Shown one piece after another: positions 52,430 through 60,762 of a DNA stretch of 64,000 nt. The notes beneath the pieces are model-generated. The model saw only the letters and a program-made list of their open reading frames with translations, was not told the origin of the DNA and searched no databases. This stretch comes from an uncultured Clostridia bacterium. Its GTDB lineage: Bacteria > Bacillota > Clostridia > Oscillospirales > UBA644. The stretch covers positions 1-64,000 of the forward strand of contig CAOJUB010000007.1 in assembly GCA_948443805.1 (NCBI GenBank). The letters run 5' to 3'. Within the stretch, counting starts at the first letter, position 1, and every line of letters starts with the position of its first letter. Both the position numbers and the translations under genes were made by a program.

Positions 52430-54541
52430 TTAAAGTCTTTTTCTGGAAGCGGTAATTTGCAGCCCGCCGGTCCGGCCTTCAATTGGGAATACAACGGTTT
52501 TACCGGTAACATCGTCTCGCTGAAACTCTGTCGGTTCGCCGTTCACCGTTATATCGCAGGCATAGGGAATATAGAGCCGGCAGAGAGAACGGGAGTTTTC
52601 CGGCAGACGCGCGGTAAAGCAAATGCTGTTGACGTCGGATGTCAGGTCTTCTACTTTTGCGCCGATGGCAATAATCCCGATATCATCGTCTTTTTTCGCG
52701 TCCAGATCATAAAAAACGCCGCATTCTCCGCTTTGGAGAGAGATTTCTTTCCGGATTTCCAGCGCGCTTCCGAACAGCGGGACAAACAGACCGGGTTTGG
52801 TGTAGGGAAGGCCGCTTTCACTTACCGCAATGATTTTATAGGGGCCGCGGTTGAGTTCATAGAAATGGTTTTTCCGGAACGGCACGCCTTTTCGTTCGGC
52901 GGCGGTAAACAGAAGTTTTTTATAAAAATCGGCGTAAGCCGGTTCATTGTTCAGATGTGCCGGATGGATATCCAGAACCGCTACGATTCCTTTTCCGATT
53001 TCAAAAATGGAATCGGAAATATTTTTTTGATGGATGGAAAGTTTGCTGTTTTTCTTTTTCAGCTTTTTTACTTTTTCTATGATACCGAGCACCTCAAAGA
53101 GATGGCTTTCCGGTGTTTCATAGGGCGGCGTGTCTTCCTGCCACCATTCTTCGGCGGTGTTATAGATGTCGTTCCCGCTTCCGATATACAGCAGAATGCC
53201 TCCGGATTTTACCCAGGCTTTCAGCGTATAGTGAAAATCGGGCGAGGAATTTTTCATAAAATCATAGCTGAGGACAAGAAGATTGTAGTCGTTAAGAATT
53301 TTACCTTCGCCGCGAACCTTTTCCAGAACGAGAAAATCAGTGCTGACGCCGTTGGCAAACAGCGGTTTGGTCATTCCGAACAAAGAAGTCAGCGCGTCGG
53401 AATCATTTCCGAAGTTTTTTTGGTACAGGTTTTCTCCGGGGTATTCCGGCTGGAACATCATGCTTTCCGAAACAAAAATGCCGGCGGTGTTGTCATCGGT
53501 TTTTTTCCAGCGTATTTTTTCTTCCTTCATTGCGGTCAGTGCATGCGCGCAGACGAGGATTTCAGAGAAAAGTTTTTCCGGGATTTTTTTTGTTTCCCGA
53601 AGAATCGTATTCCCTGGCTTGGAAAAGACCTGATAGCCTGAAACCGTTGGGTTAAGAAGTGCTGCTGTCAGCATGCTTTCATAGCAGGTTTTGTATTCGT
53701 CCCATGATATCAGCGCTTTGTCCCCGTTGGGACTGACCGCCAGATGAACTTCCTGCCGGGTAAAACGGACGAGTCCTTTTAAAATATTGTATTCGGCGTA
53801 TGCCGCCCACAGGTAGTCCGGTTTTCCGGAAATTTTTTCTTTCGGTGAAATATTGGCGAAAAAACCGTCGATCGGCGCGTTTTCTTTTTCAATAAAGGGA
53901 GATATAATGCCGGAGATTGCGTTGTGAATCAGCCCCCGGGTTTTGATATAGATTTTAAAATTTTTGCGGTGTTTGCCCCGCGCATAGTCTTTGAGGTCAG
54001 AAGCGAGGATGAAAATGGCCCGCGCGAAGAGGAACCGTTTTAGTTTGGACGCTTTGTAGGAAGCCGCAGGGGAGGAGAGCGGCGGTTCCCAGGGAGTTTT
54101 ATAATAAATTCCCCACTCTCGTTTAAAAGCTTCGCTGTATCCTCCGTGAAACCAGAAATCCGGTTCCTGGAATTGAACAGCAGAAAGACCGGCGTCAATG
54201 AGCGGTTTGAGTTTATCGGAAAGATACCGGATATAACTCATGGTCGGAACAAAATACGGAACGTTCGGACCGTGGAGAATCTGATTTCCGTTCCGGTCTG
54301 TCTGGATATCTTTTATATGTTGTTTGTCGTCCCATTTCCCGTTGAGATAATCGCTGTAGTTTCCCCAGGACAGACTGACGCAGAAATGAACGCTGTAGCC
54401 TTTTTCTTTCCATTGGCGGATTTTTTGTTCCGAGACATCGTTGAGCTCGTCGATAATGACGGCGTCGCAGCGAAAATCAATTTTTTCATCATATTCGGTT
54501 TTGGTAGAAAAACTGGTAAAACAGTTGTTTAAATCACGCAT
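52430..54541 (-). CDS. Putative glycoside hydrolase (TIM-barrel plus beta-galactosidase-like domains)
   Basis: 703 residues, no signal peptide, no family I can name with certainty. Residues 1-300 look like a TIM barrel: VIIDELNDVSEQKI, FCVSLSWGNYSDYL, SAVQFQEPDFWFHGGY near 139-154 (Glu candidate), and AVSPNGDKALISWDEY. Residues about 400-560 resemble a beta-galactosidase-trimerisation/glutamine-amidotransferase-like fold (LLVLSYDFMKN, LKAWVKSGGILLYIGSG near 446). A C-terminal beta-sandwich follows (CGVFYDLDAKKDDDIGIIA). Monocistronic. A GH42-like enzyme is the best guess; catalytic pairing is unproven. Confidence 0.55.
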   Translation of the reverse strand: MRDLNNCFTSFSTKTEYDEKIDFRCDAVIIDELNDVSEQKIRQWKEKGYSVHFCVSLSWGNYSDYLNGKWDDKQHIKDIQTDRNGNQILHGPNVPYFVPTMSYIRYLSDKLKPLIDAGLSAVQFQEPDFWFHGGYSEAFKREWGIYYKTPWEPPLSSPAASYKASKLKRFLFARAIFILASDLKDYARGKHRKNFKIYIKTRGLIHNAISGIISPFIEKENAPIDGFFANISPKEKISGKPDYLWAAYAEYNILKGLVRFTRQEVHLAVSPNGDKALISWDEYKTCYESMLTAALLNPTVSGYQVFSKPGNTILRETKKIPEKLFSEILVCAHALTAMKEEKIRWKKTDDNTAGIFVSESMMFQPEYPGENLYQKNFGNDSDALTSLFGMTKPLFANGVSTDFLVLEKVRGEGKILNDYNLLVLSYDFMKNSSPDFHYTLKAWVKSGGILLYIGSGNDIYNTAEEWWQEDTPPYETPESHLFEVLGIIEKVKKLKKKNSKLSIHQKNISDSIFEIGKGIVAVLDIHPAHLNNEPAYADFYKKLLFTAAERKGVPFRKNHFYELNRGPYKIIAVSESGLPYTKPGLFVPLFGSALEIRKEISLQSGECGVFYDLDAKKDDDIGIIAIGAKVEDLTSDVNSICFTARLPENSRSLCRLYIPYACDITVNGEPTEFQRDDVTGKTVVFPIEGRTGGLQITASRKRL

Positions 54542-54784
54542 CTTGTTCCTCTTATTTGTCTGTTATGAGAAGTAGGCGGGGGCAGATTACCCGGATTTTT
54601 CCGGCGGAGGGGTAAGGCTGATAGATACTGTCAGTATAGCATAAAGAGGATAGTCTTTCAAGAGGGTTCTCTTTTTTATCAGGATTTTGTTGAAAAATAG
54701 ACTTTTTTTCTTTCATTTTGTAATGCTTCTTTCAAATTCTTCTTTCAAATATGGTAAAATATTTTGAAGCCGTTTGCGCTTCTC

Positions 54785-54813
54785 TTGACAAGGCGGCGGT
54801 TTTATGTTAATAT
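54785..54813 (+). promoter_or_regulatory. Promoter of HAD phosphatase gene
   Basis: TTGACA (54785-54790), 17-bp spacer, TAATAT (54808-54813). Confidence 0.7.
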
Positions 54814-55035
54814 TTTTTCAGGAAAACCGGAATCTTGGGAATGGCCTCTGCCGCTTGCCAGTTTCGGTTATGAATGGAGAGCTGCGTGAACGTTTACCCG
54901 AAAAGAACTTTCGCCGCAAAGGTTTCACGCTTAAATTCTCTTTAAAAATGGGATTTGGCCTATTTTTGTTTCCAAAGGAAACACAGCCGAATGTCAACCC
55001 TATTTGTGCCGCCGTTACGCGGCGGAATGGAGATT
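54814..55035 (+). other. Long 5' leader of the HAD phosphatase gene
   Basis: About 215 nt between promoter and start codon. A gtttcc-aaa-ggaaac hairpin (near 54968-54982) is the only structure I notice. A possible reading frame crosses the leader but looks like no protein I know. Confidence 0.4.
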
Positions 55036-55701
55036 ATGATGAAACTGCGCGCTGTCATCTTTGATCTGGACGGAACCTTAATGGATACGCTCGGCGATAT
55101 TGCCGCCGGGGTCAGTTTTGCTTTGCGGCAGGCGGGTCGGAAGGTTCCAACGCTGGCCGAATATCGCACCTTTATCGGCGATGGGCCGAAAGTGCTGATT
55201 CAGCGGGCGCTGGGCGAAAAAATTCCGGAAGCGGAATTCGAAGCCCTGTATCGTTGTTATTTTGATTATTATTGCCGGCATCCTTCGGAAAATACCACGG
55301 TTTATCCAGAAATTATTCCGGTTTTGGAATGCTGTGCCGCAGCCGGCCTGAAAATGGCGGTGAATACCAACAAGCAGGAAGTCCTCGCCCGGTTGCTGAT
55401 CCGTGAAAAACTTCCGGATTATCCGTTTTCTCTGATTTTGGGGCAGACCGAAAACCGTCCCCTGAAACCGGATCCTTCGGCTGCATTGCTGATTGCGGAT
55501 GCGTTTCATGCCGACCCGGAAGAGATTCTTTTTATCGGCGACTCTTTTCAGGATGTGCAGACGGCAAAAAATGCGGGGATGATTCCGTACAGTGTTCTCT
55601 GGGGGTATCAGAGTGAAGCGATGATCCGTGAGAACGGCGGAGAACATTTTTTTCAGCATGGAGAAAAATTAGCCGAAGCTATAACCAGAATTTTATGCTG
55701 A
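55036..55701 (+). CDS. HAD-superfamily phosphatase, phosphoglycolate phosphatase-like
   Basis: 221 residues from the ATG at 55036 (GGAATGGAG upstream; an ATG at 54955 lacks a site). HAD motif I AVIFDLDGTLMDTLGDIA at 7-24, cap domain next, motif II/III TNKQEV near 113 and KPDPSAALL near 147, and motif IV LFIGDSFQDVQTAKNAGM near 167. Class I cap fits Gph/PpaX-like enzymes; pyrophosphatase PpaX is an alternative. Alone behind its own promoter. Confidence 0.9.
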   Translation: MMKLRAVIFDLDGTLMDTLGDIAAGVSFALRQAGRKVPTLAEYRTFIGDGPKVLIQRALGEKIPEAEFEALYRCYFDYYCRHPSENTTVYPEIIPVLECCAAAGLKMAVNTNKQEVLARLLIREKLPDYPFSLILGQTENRPLKPDPSAALLIADAFHADPEEILFIGDSFQDVQTAKNAGMIPYSVLWGYQSEAMIRENGGEHFFQHGEKLAEAITRILC

Positions 55702-55743
55702 ACCCTGCATTTTTTCATTATCTGTGTGTCAGGAGAAGCAAAA

Positions 55744-55845
55744 ATGGCTGCTTTTATAAAAGGATTGGAACTTTGTAAAGGTCTTCCCCTTGAAATGGTA
55801 AAAGCAATTTCTAATCGGCGCTTTCTGTCAGATTGGCGGTTTTAG
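55744..55845 (+). pseudogene. 33-residue ORF, possible remnant of a DUF4037-type gene
   Basis: CAGGAG lies 8 nt before an ATG giving FIKGLELCKGLPLEMVKAIS, then a short unrelated end at TAG. The KGLELC start and a following Glu-x-x-Lys recall the first 20 residues of DUF4037-like proteins, as I remember them. The rest of such a gene (about 300 residues) is missing. It may be only a decayed fragment or chance. Confidence 0.3.
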
Positions 55846-55947
55846 TTCTGTTTCAGACGATTGTTTTTACCGCGAACAGATAAAAAATTTATATGGTTTC
55901 AATAACGAAAAAAAGAAGCCGTAAAATACGGCGGAAAGGAGCGGCTT

Positions 55948-57309
55948 ATGCCGATAGAAAATGGAAAACCGGCTGTCTCTCCGGCAGAAAAAACATTTGC
56001 GATTCATAACCTTGGCTGTAAGGTTAACGAATATGAAGCCAATATTATTGCCGGCGCGTTCCGGGAGCGGGGATATCGGCAACTGGCTTTTGACGATTAC
56101 TGCGATGTGTATATTGTCAATACCTGCGCCGTTACGGAAGAGAGCGGAAAAAAGAGCATGAAATATATCCGGCGCGCGCGGCGGAAAAATCCTCTTGGTG
56201 TTGTGGTTGCCGCAGGGTGTTATGCGCAGTCGAAAAAAGGCGACGGCATTGCTGAAGCCGATATTGTTGTAGGAACCAAAGACAAGACGGAAATTGTCGA
56301 TTTTGTCGAACAGTTTTTGGCCGATTCGGTCCCCGTTACGCATGTTTTCGACCTTTCCAAAGAAAAAGCCTTTGAACCGATGACGCTTTTGGAAAGCGGC
56401 AGAACCCGCGCGACGGTAAAGATTCAGGACGGCTGCGATAATTTTTGTTCCTATTGTCTGATTCCGTATCTGCGGGGGCGAATCCGTAGCAAGGCGCCGG
56501 ACGATATTGTTGCCGAGGTTGAGAACCTGGTGGAAAAAGGATATAAAGAAATTGTCCTTACAGGGATACACCTTGACAGTTACGGAAAGGATCTGGATGG
56601 GCTTTCTCTCTGCGATGTTCTGGAGCGTCTGGATCAAATCGACGGACTTTGCCGAATACGTCTCGGTTCGCTGGAGCCGTGCTTTATTACCGATGAGACG
56701 GTGGCGAGAATGAAAAATCTGCGCTGCCTGTGCCATCAGTTCCATCTTTCACTGCAAAGCGGGTCGGCGAAAATTCTGAAACTGATGCGCCGGCGGTATA
56801 CGCCGGCGGAATATGAAGTGGCGGTATGGAAACTGCGGGAAGCTTTTTGCGATGTAGCGGTTACAACCGATATTATTGTGGGTTTTCCGGGTGAAGATCC
56901 GGCGGATTTTAACGATTCGTTTTCCTTTGCCGAATCGATGGAATTGGCGAAAATCCATGTTTTCCCGTATTCTGTCCGGGAAGGCACCGCGGCGGCCGGT
57001 TTTCCGAACCGGGTTTCTCCGAAAGAAATTGCGGAGCGGGCGGAAAAGATGAATGAGCTGGCAAAATATCTGGAATACCGTTTTCTTCAGCGGCAGTTGG
57101 GAAAACGGCGCCGTGTTTTGGTGGAAAAGTCCGATGGTTTTATTTTTGAGGGACATACGGAGAATTATGTTCCGGTACGGGGAATCCGGCAGCAAAACGA
57201 AAAGAATGCTGTTCTGCCGGAAATCCGAGAAAACGATATTGTAGAGGTGGAAATCATTGGGGAGAAAACCTTTTTTTGTTTGGGACAGGTTGTCGATCAG
57301 CCTCAGTAA
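55948..57309 (+). CDS. mtaB: tRNA t6A37 methylthiotransferase MtaB
   Basis: 453 residues. Radical-SAM enzyme adding a methylthio group to t6A37 of tRNAs reading ANN codons. The N-terminal UPF0004 domain has LGCKVNEYEA, VNTCAVTEESGKKS and AGCYAQSKKG (cluster Cys), the radical-SAM site is DGCDNFCSYCLIP near 162-170, and a TRAM-like end follows (EGHTENYVPVRG). The LGCKVNEYE form marks MtaB rather than MiaB or RimO. GGAAAGGAG precedes the ATG. Confidence 0.95.
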   Translation: MPIENGKPAVSPAEKTFAIHNLGCKVNEYEANIIAGAFRERGYRQLAFDDYCDVYIVNTCAVTEESGKKSMKYIRRARRKNPLGVVVAAGCYAQSKKGDGIAEADIVVGTKDKTEIVDFVEQFLADSVPVTHVFDLSKEKAFEPMTLLESGRTRATVKIQDGCDNFCSYCLIPYLRGRIRSKAPDDIVAEVENLVEKGYKEIVLTGIHLDSYGKDLDGLSLCDVLERLDQIDGLCRIRLGSLEPCFITDETVARMKNLRCLCHQFHLSLQSGSAKILKLMRRRYTPAEYEVAVWKLREAFCDVAVTTDIIVGFPGEDPADFNDSFSFAESMELAKIHVFPYSVREGTAAAGFPNRVSPKEIAERAEKMNELAKYLEYRFLQRQLGKRRRVLVEKSDGFIFEGHTENYVPVRGIRQQNEKNAVLPEIRENDIVEVEIIGEKTFFCLGQVVDQPQ

Positions 57310-57343
57310 TATTTTTTGTTTTGGATATTTCTTTTGAGAAAGA

Positions 57344-57381
57344 AAAAGGGCAGGACGCAAAAAATTGCATCCTGCCTTTTT
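57344..57381. terminator. Bidirectional terminator between mtaB and methyltransferase gene
   Basis: Stem of about 12 bp with one C-A mismatch (57349-57360 with 57365-57376), flanked by A5 and T5 runs. Confidence 0.85.
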
Positions 57382-57385
57382 GTAT

Positions 57386-58543
57386 TTATTCGTGGCAAAA
57401 GCGGCTGTTGCTGTACAGTTCGATGGCGGGGAAAACCTGGAATTTTTTCAGGGTTTCCCGGTATTCCTCTTCGGCTTCTTTGTTATAGTCTGCGGTTTTC
57501 TGCGCTTTAATCAGCAGATTTTTCGGCGTGTCGAGCGGGGAACAGTATTCCACGCAGGATACTTTGTAGCCGCAGGCCTCCAGTTTCAGAACCCGCAGGC
57601 TATCGGTCAGAAGATCGTTGAACCGCGCCCGGAAAAGCCCGTGTTTGACAAGCGGCGCGATGTCGGGATTCTGATATTTTTCAAGCAGCTCTTTGTGGCA
57701 GCAGGGCACGCAGATAATTGCTTTCGCCCGGTTTCGGATTCCGTATCCCATCGCCATGTCGGTCGCAGTGTCGCAGGCGTGAAGAGAGATGACGGCATCG
57801 GGCGCTTTGAATTCTCCGTCATCGATTTGGGAAAGGTCTTTTTGGATAAACCGCATATTGGAATAACCGAGGTTTTTCGCTTTTTTCCTGCTTTCGGCAA
57901 TGGTGTGTTCCGAAATATCAATGCCGGTAAATTCGGTCCGGATTCGTTTTTCCTGCCACAGCCAGTAGTTCAGAACAAAGGAAAGGTAGCTTTTTCCACA
58001 GGCACAGTCGACAATCCGAAGTTTTTCCTTTCCTTCAAACAGGTCTTCAATTAGATCAATAAAACGGTCGGTTTGGTTGTATTTGCGGATCATATCGTTG
58101 CGGAGCTTTCCTTCCGCTGTTGTGTATCCCAGTTCAAAAAGAAGGTCTTTTGCCTTGTGCAGACTGATATGATATTCTTTTTCTTTCAGATTTTTTTCCT
58201 TGACGGGAACCGATTCGGTTTCTTTTTTGTTGACCCGGACGTTTCTGTCATCGGCTTCAATTTCATTGCGGATTCCCCGTTCTTCATAAAAAATCACGGC
58301 GCGGTCATAAGCGATTACGATATCGCAAACCTGATCGGCGGCAGCGTCTTCGTTGTCTAAAAAAATATCGCCGGCAAAAGAAACGGTAAACCCGTTGTTT
58401 TCCGGTTTGATGGTTCCCCGGAATTCTTTCGTCCCGGAGAAAACCGAAAAGCCGAACGCAACAAAATAATCGGGGTTCTGTTTATATTTTTCGAAAAATC
58501 CTCCCAGGAACAGATTGATTTTTCCCTTCTGGCTGTTTTTCAT
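57386..58543 (-). CDS. SAM-dependent methyltransferase (Methyltransf_32-like)
   Basis: 385 residues. An N-terminal part of about 130 residues of unknown type leads to a Rossmann methyltransferase: RIVDCACGKSYLSFVLNYWL near 176 (motif I), FTGIDISEHTIAESRKKA near 204, DAVISLHACDTATDMAMGYG near 247 and AIICVPCCHKELLEKY near 274. The HACDTATD and PCCHKEL segments match the family that includes yeast/animal GSTCD-like proteins. The substrate, possibly RNA, is unknown. It is followed downstream by the tRNA-gene region on the same strand. Confidence 0.85.
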   Translation of the reverse strand: MKNSQKGKINLFLGGFFEKYKQNPDYFVAFGFSVFSGTKEFRGTIKPENNGFTVSFAGDIFLDNEDAAADQVCDIVIAYDRAVIFYEERGIRNEIEADDRNVRVNKKETESVPVKEKNLKEKEYHISLHKAKDLLFELGYTTAEGKLRNDMIRKYNQTDRFIDLIEDLFEGKEKLRIVDCACGKSYLSFVLNYWLWQEKRIRTEFTGIDISEHTIAESRKKAKNLGYSNMRFIQKDLSQIDDGEFKAPDAVISLHACDTATDMAMGYGIRNRAKAIICVPCCHKELLEKYQNPDIAPLVKHGLFRARFNDLLTDSLRVLKLEACGYKVSCVEYCSPLDTPKNLLIKAQKTADYNKEAEEEYRETLKKFQVFPAIELYSNSRFCHE

Positions 58544-58584
58544 GGCGGTCGCCCTGCTTTCTTTGGGTTCTGGAAAAAGTTTTT

Positions 58585-58621
58585 TGATAAAAGAAAAAGA
58601 GTATAGATTGCTCTATACTCT
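58585..58621 (-). terminator. Terminator of tRNA-Lys
   Basis: Perfect 10-bp stem (58598-58607 with 58612-58621) around TTGC; on the minus strand TTTTTCTTTTATC follows. It ends 8 nt from the tRNA 3' end. Confidence 0.88.
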
Positions 58622-58628
58622 CCGTTGG

Positions 58629-58704
58629 TGGTGATCCATCGGAGAGTCGAACTCCGGACACCATGATTAAAAGTCATGTGCTCTACCTACTGAGCTAATG
58701 GATC
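58629..58704 (-). tRNA. trnK: tRNA-Lys (anticodon UUU)
   Basis: 76-nt cloverleaf on the minus strand: acceptor GATCCAT/ATGGATC, D-arm GCTC-agtaggta-GAGC, anticodon stem CATGA/TCATG with loop CTTTTAA giving UUU, 5-nt variable loop, T-arm CGGAG-ttcgact-CTCCG, discriminator A and encoded CCA. A second CCA follows directly (ACCACCA), beyond the mature end. Confidence 0.97.
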
Positions 58705-58832
58705 GTTTTTTGAACGCCTGTCTATTATAGCAAAAAGGACTTGCTTTGTCAAGCCCTTTTTTTCAAAAAAATTAATTTGTACCAATTTTGTAATAATTTC
58801 CGGTTTTCTTAGCCGTTTCCTGAAAGATTTGG

Positions 58833-59504
58833 TCAGGGAAGAAGCCCCCAGTTGATTTCTTCTCTTCCGTTTTCTTTTAAAAAGGCGTTGCATTTTGAAA
58901 AATGGCGGCAGCCGAAAAAACCGTTGTGCGCCGAAAGTGGGGAGGGGTGCGCCGCGGTGAGTATTTTATGAACGGGGTTGGTGATCAGCGCGGTTTTTGC
59001 GCGGGCGTTCGCCCCCCAGAGCAGAAAAACGATCGGCTGGCTTTGCCGGTTGAGTTTGCGGATGACTTCATCGGTATAGATTTCCCAGCCTTTTCCTTTG
59101 TGGCTGTTCGGGGAGGCTTCTCTTACAGTCAGCACGGTATTGAGCAGCAGAACGCCCTGCTGCGCCCATCCGGTCAGGTTTCCGTGCGGCGGCGGCTCGA
59201 TACCGAGGTCGTTATGTATTTCTTTGAAAATATTGACAAGAGAAGGCGGCGGTACAATCCCTTTCTGCACCGAAAAGCAAAGCCCGTGTGCCTGTCCCGC
59301 TCCGTGATAGGGGTCCTGTCCGAGAATCACAGCTTTGGTCTGGCTGCAGGCGGTCAGCTTCTGCGCGTTGAAAATATCGTGCATATCCGGATAAACCGTA
59401 CGCTGCGCATATTCGCTTTTCAGAAACATCCGCAGTTTCAGGTAGTATTCTTTTTGAAATTCGTCTTTCATGATTTCGTCCCAGTCGTTATTGAATTGAA
59501 CCAT
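58833..59504 (-). CDS. ung: Uracil-DNA glycosylase (family 1)
   Basis: 223 residues from the ATG at 59504 (CGGAG 6 nt upstream). Removes uracil from DNA. The water-activating motif GQDPYHGAGQAHGLCFSV near 62-79 has the catalytic Asp, LLLNTVLTVR near 117 follows, and the Leu intercalation loop HPSPLSAHNGFFGC near 184 has the catalytic His. 55 bp downstream of the small CmpB-like gene on the same strand. Confidence 0.97.
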   Translation of the reverse strand: MVQFNNDWDEIMKDEFQKEYYLKLRMFLKSEYAQRTVYPDMHDIFNAQKLTACSQTKAVILGQDPYHGAGQAHGLCFSVQKGIVPPPSLVNIFKEIHNDLGIEPPPHGNLTGWAQQGVLLLNTVLTVREASPNSHKGKGWEIYTDEVIRKLNRQSQPIVFLLWGANARAKTALITNPVHKILTAAHPSPLSAHNGFFGCRHFSKCNAFLKENGREEINWGLLP

Positions 59505-59559
59505 GATAAACTCCGTTCCGCCGCAAAGGGCATTGTATTGAAAGTGATTTTGCCGAAAT

Positions 59560-59940
59560 TCAGAAAATAAGATCGCAGAGGCGGCAGAGAAAAACCGCCG
59601 GTAGGGAAAGCGCCATCCAGAAAAATGTATAAAGTGGGCATACCTGCCCCATAATATTGAATTTCCGGTCGGAATAGTTCCAGACATTGAGCCCGAGTTT
59701 CAGGTTGACGACATAGCCGATAGCGAATTCAATCAGCGTAATCATTAGGCCGCAGAAAACAAGCGTTAAAAGCCAGGAGCGTTCCCAGAAGAGGTCGGCG
59801 ATCAGGTTGATTCCCGCCAGCGAAAGGCCGCCGGCGAAAAACATCGAACGGTGGGTCCGTTTCCGCCAGAGCATTTCAATGCCGCAGTAGAGCAGACCGC
59901 CCCACCAGAAGAGAAAAATAGTTTCAAATACTGCCGCCAT
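59560..59940 (-). CDS. Small membrane protein, CmpB/PF06541-related
   Basis: 126 residues from the ATG at 59940, with GGAGG 8 nt upstream. Four hydrophobic helices; the end GLNVWNYSDRKFNIMGQVCPLY then FFWMALSLPAVF echoes the WDYS...NGRICLLYSAFW pattern of the larger protein at 5574. A short member of the putative ABC permease (CmpB) family. No transport partner is visible. Probably co-transcribed with ung. Confidence 0.75.
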   Translation of the reverse strand: MAAVFETIFLFWWGGLLYCGIEMLWRKRTHRSMFFAGGLSLAGINLIADLFWERSWLLTLVFCGLMITLIEFAIGYVVNLKLGLNVWNYSDRKFNIMGQVCPLYTFFWMALSLPAVFLCRLCDLIF

Positions 59941-60104
59941 TCTGCCGCCTCCGAAATGAATTTCAAAGACAGTATCCGTAGCAGCCGATATGATTATACT
60001 GTAGATGTATGGTAAAATACAAAACAAAAAGCAAAGAAAATGAAATATTTTTGTGAATTGCTCAAAAAAACCGGAAAACAACGGAAGTTTTTCATAAAAA
60101 ACCC

Positions 60105-60133
60105 TTGACAAACCGTATATTGTCTGTTATAAT
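60105..60133 (+). promoter_or_regulatory. Promoter of rimP-nusA-infB operon
   Basis: TTGACA (60105-60110), 17-bp spacer, TATAAT (60128-60133), perfect consensus. Confidence 0.92.
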
Positions 60134-60142
60134 AGTTGACGA

Positions 60143-60164
60143 AGAGCGGGAGACCGCTCTTTTC
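60143..60164 (+). promoter_or_regulatory. Leader hairpin at the 5' end of the rimP transcript
   Basis: agagcgg-gaga-ccgctct (60143-60160) then TTTTC. It begins within 10 nt of the -10 box, so it forms the very 5' end of the mRNA, possibly stabilising it; the T-run is too short to be a clear attenuator. Confidence 0.55.
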
Positions 60165-60243
60165 ATAGTATAGGCAGCGTTGTCTGCCGATGGAATGTTT
60201 GTTTGATACTGATGCCGCTTTCGGGCGGCGGATTGGAGAACTT

Positions 60244-60693
60244 ATGCGTATCGTAAGCGAGACCGAGAAAATCGCGCTTCCCATTGCCGAACAGCTGGGC
60301 CTTGAACTGTGGGATATTGAATTCAAAAAAGAAGGCCCCGATCATGTGCTGCGTTTGTATATCGATAAAGAAGGCGGCGTCGGAATCGACGATTGCGAAG
60401 CCTTTTCCCGCAGACTGGATCCGGTGCTGGATGAAAAGGATTTTATCGATTGTTCCTATTTGCTGGAGGTTTCTTCGGCGGGGCTGATCCGGGAACTGAA
60501 AAAAGACGAACATTTCCGGCGTTTTACCGGATATAATATATCCATGAAACTGTTTCGGCCGGTAGACGGCGAAAAATCGCTTTACGGCCGTCTGGTTGCG
60601 TTTGACGATGCGTTTTTTACGGTGGAAACCGAGGGACGGGAGTGCCGGATTTCCCGCGGCGACGTTTCAAAAGTTACGGTAGACCTGATCTGA
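60244..60693 (+). CDS. rimP: Ribosome maturation factor RimP
   Basis: 149 residues from the ATG at 60244 (GGAG just upstream; an ATG at 60190 lacks a site). Needed for 30S maturation. GLELWDIEFKKEGPDHVLRL near 19-38, then YIDKEGGVGIDDCEAFSRRL and SYLLEVSSAGLIREL near 76 match RimP (usual form LEVSSPGLDRPL, here altered to SSAGLIREL). First gene of rimP-nusA-ylxR-ylxQ-infB. Confidence 0.95.
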   Translation: MRIVSETEKIALPIAEQLGLELWDIEFKKEGPDHVLRLYIDKEGGVGIDDCEAFSRRLDPVLDEKDFIDCSYLLEVSSAGLIRELKKDEHFRRFTGYNISMKLFRPVDGEKSLYGRLVAFDDAFFTVETEGRECRISRGDVSKVTVDLI

Positions 60694-60762
60694 CGTTTTA
60701 AAAATTTATACACGCTTGAAATACGGAAACATTTCGCTACATAGGAGAAAGGATTGGAAGCA

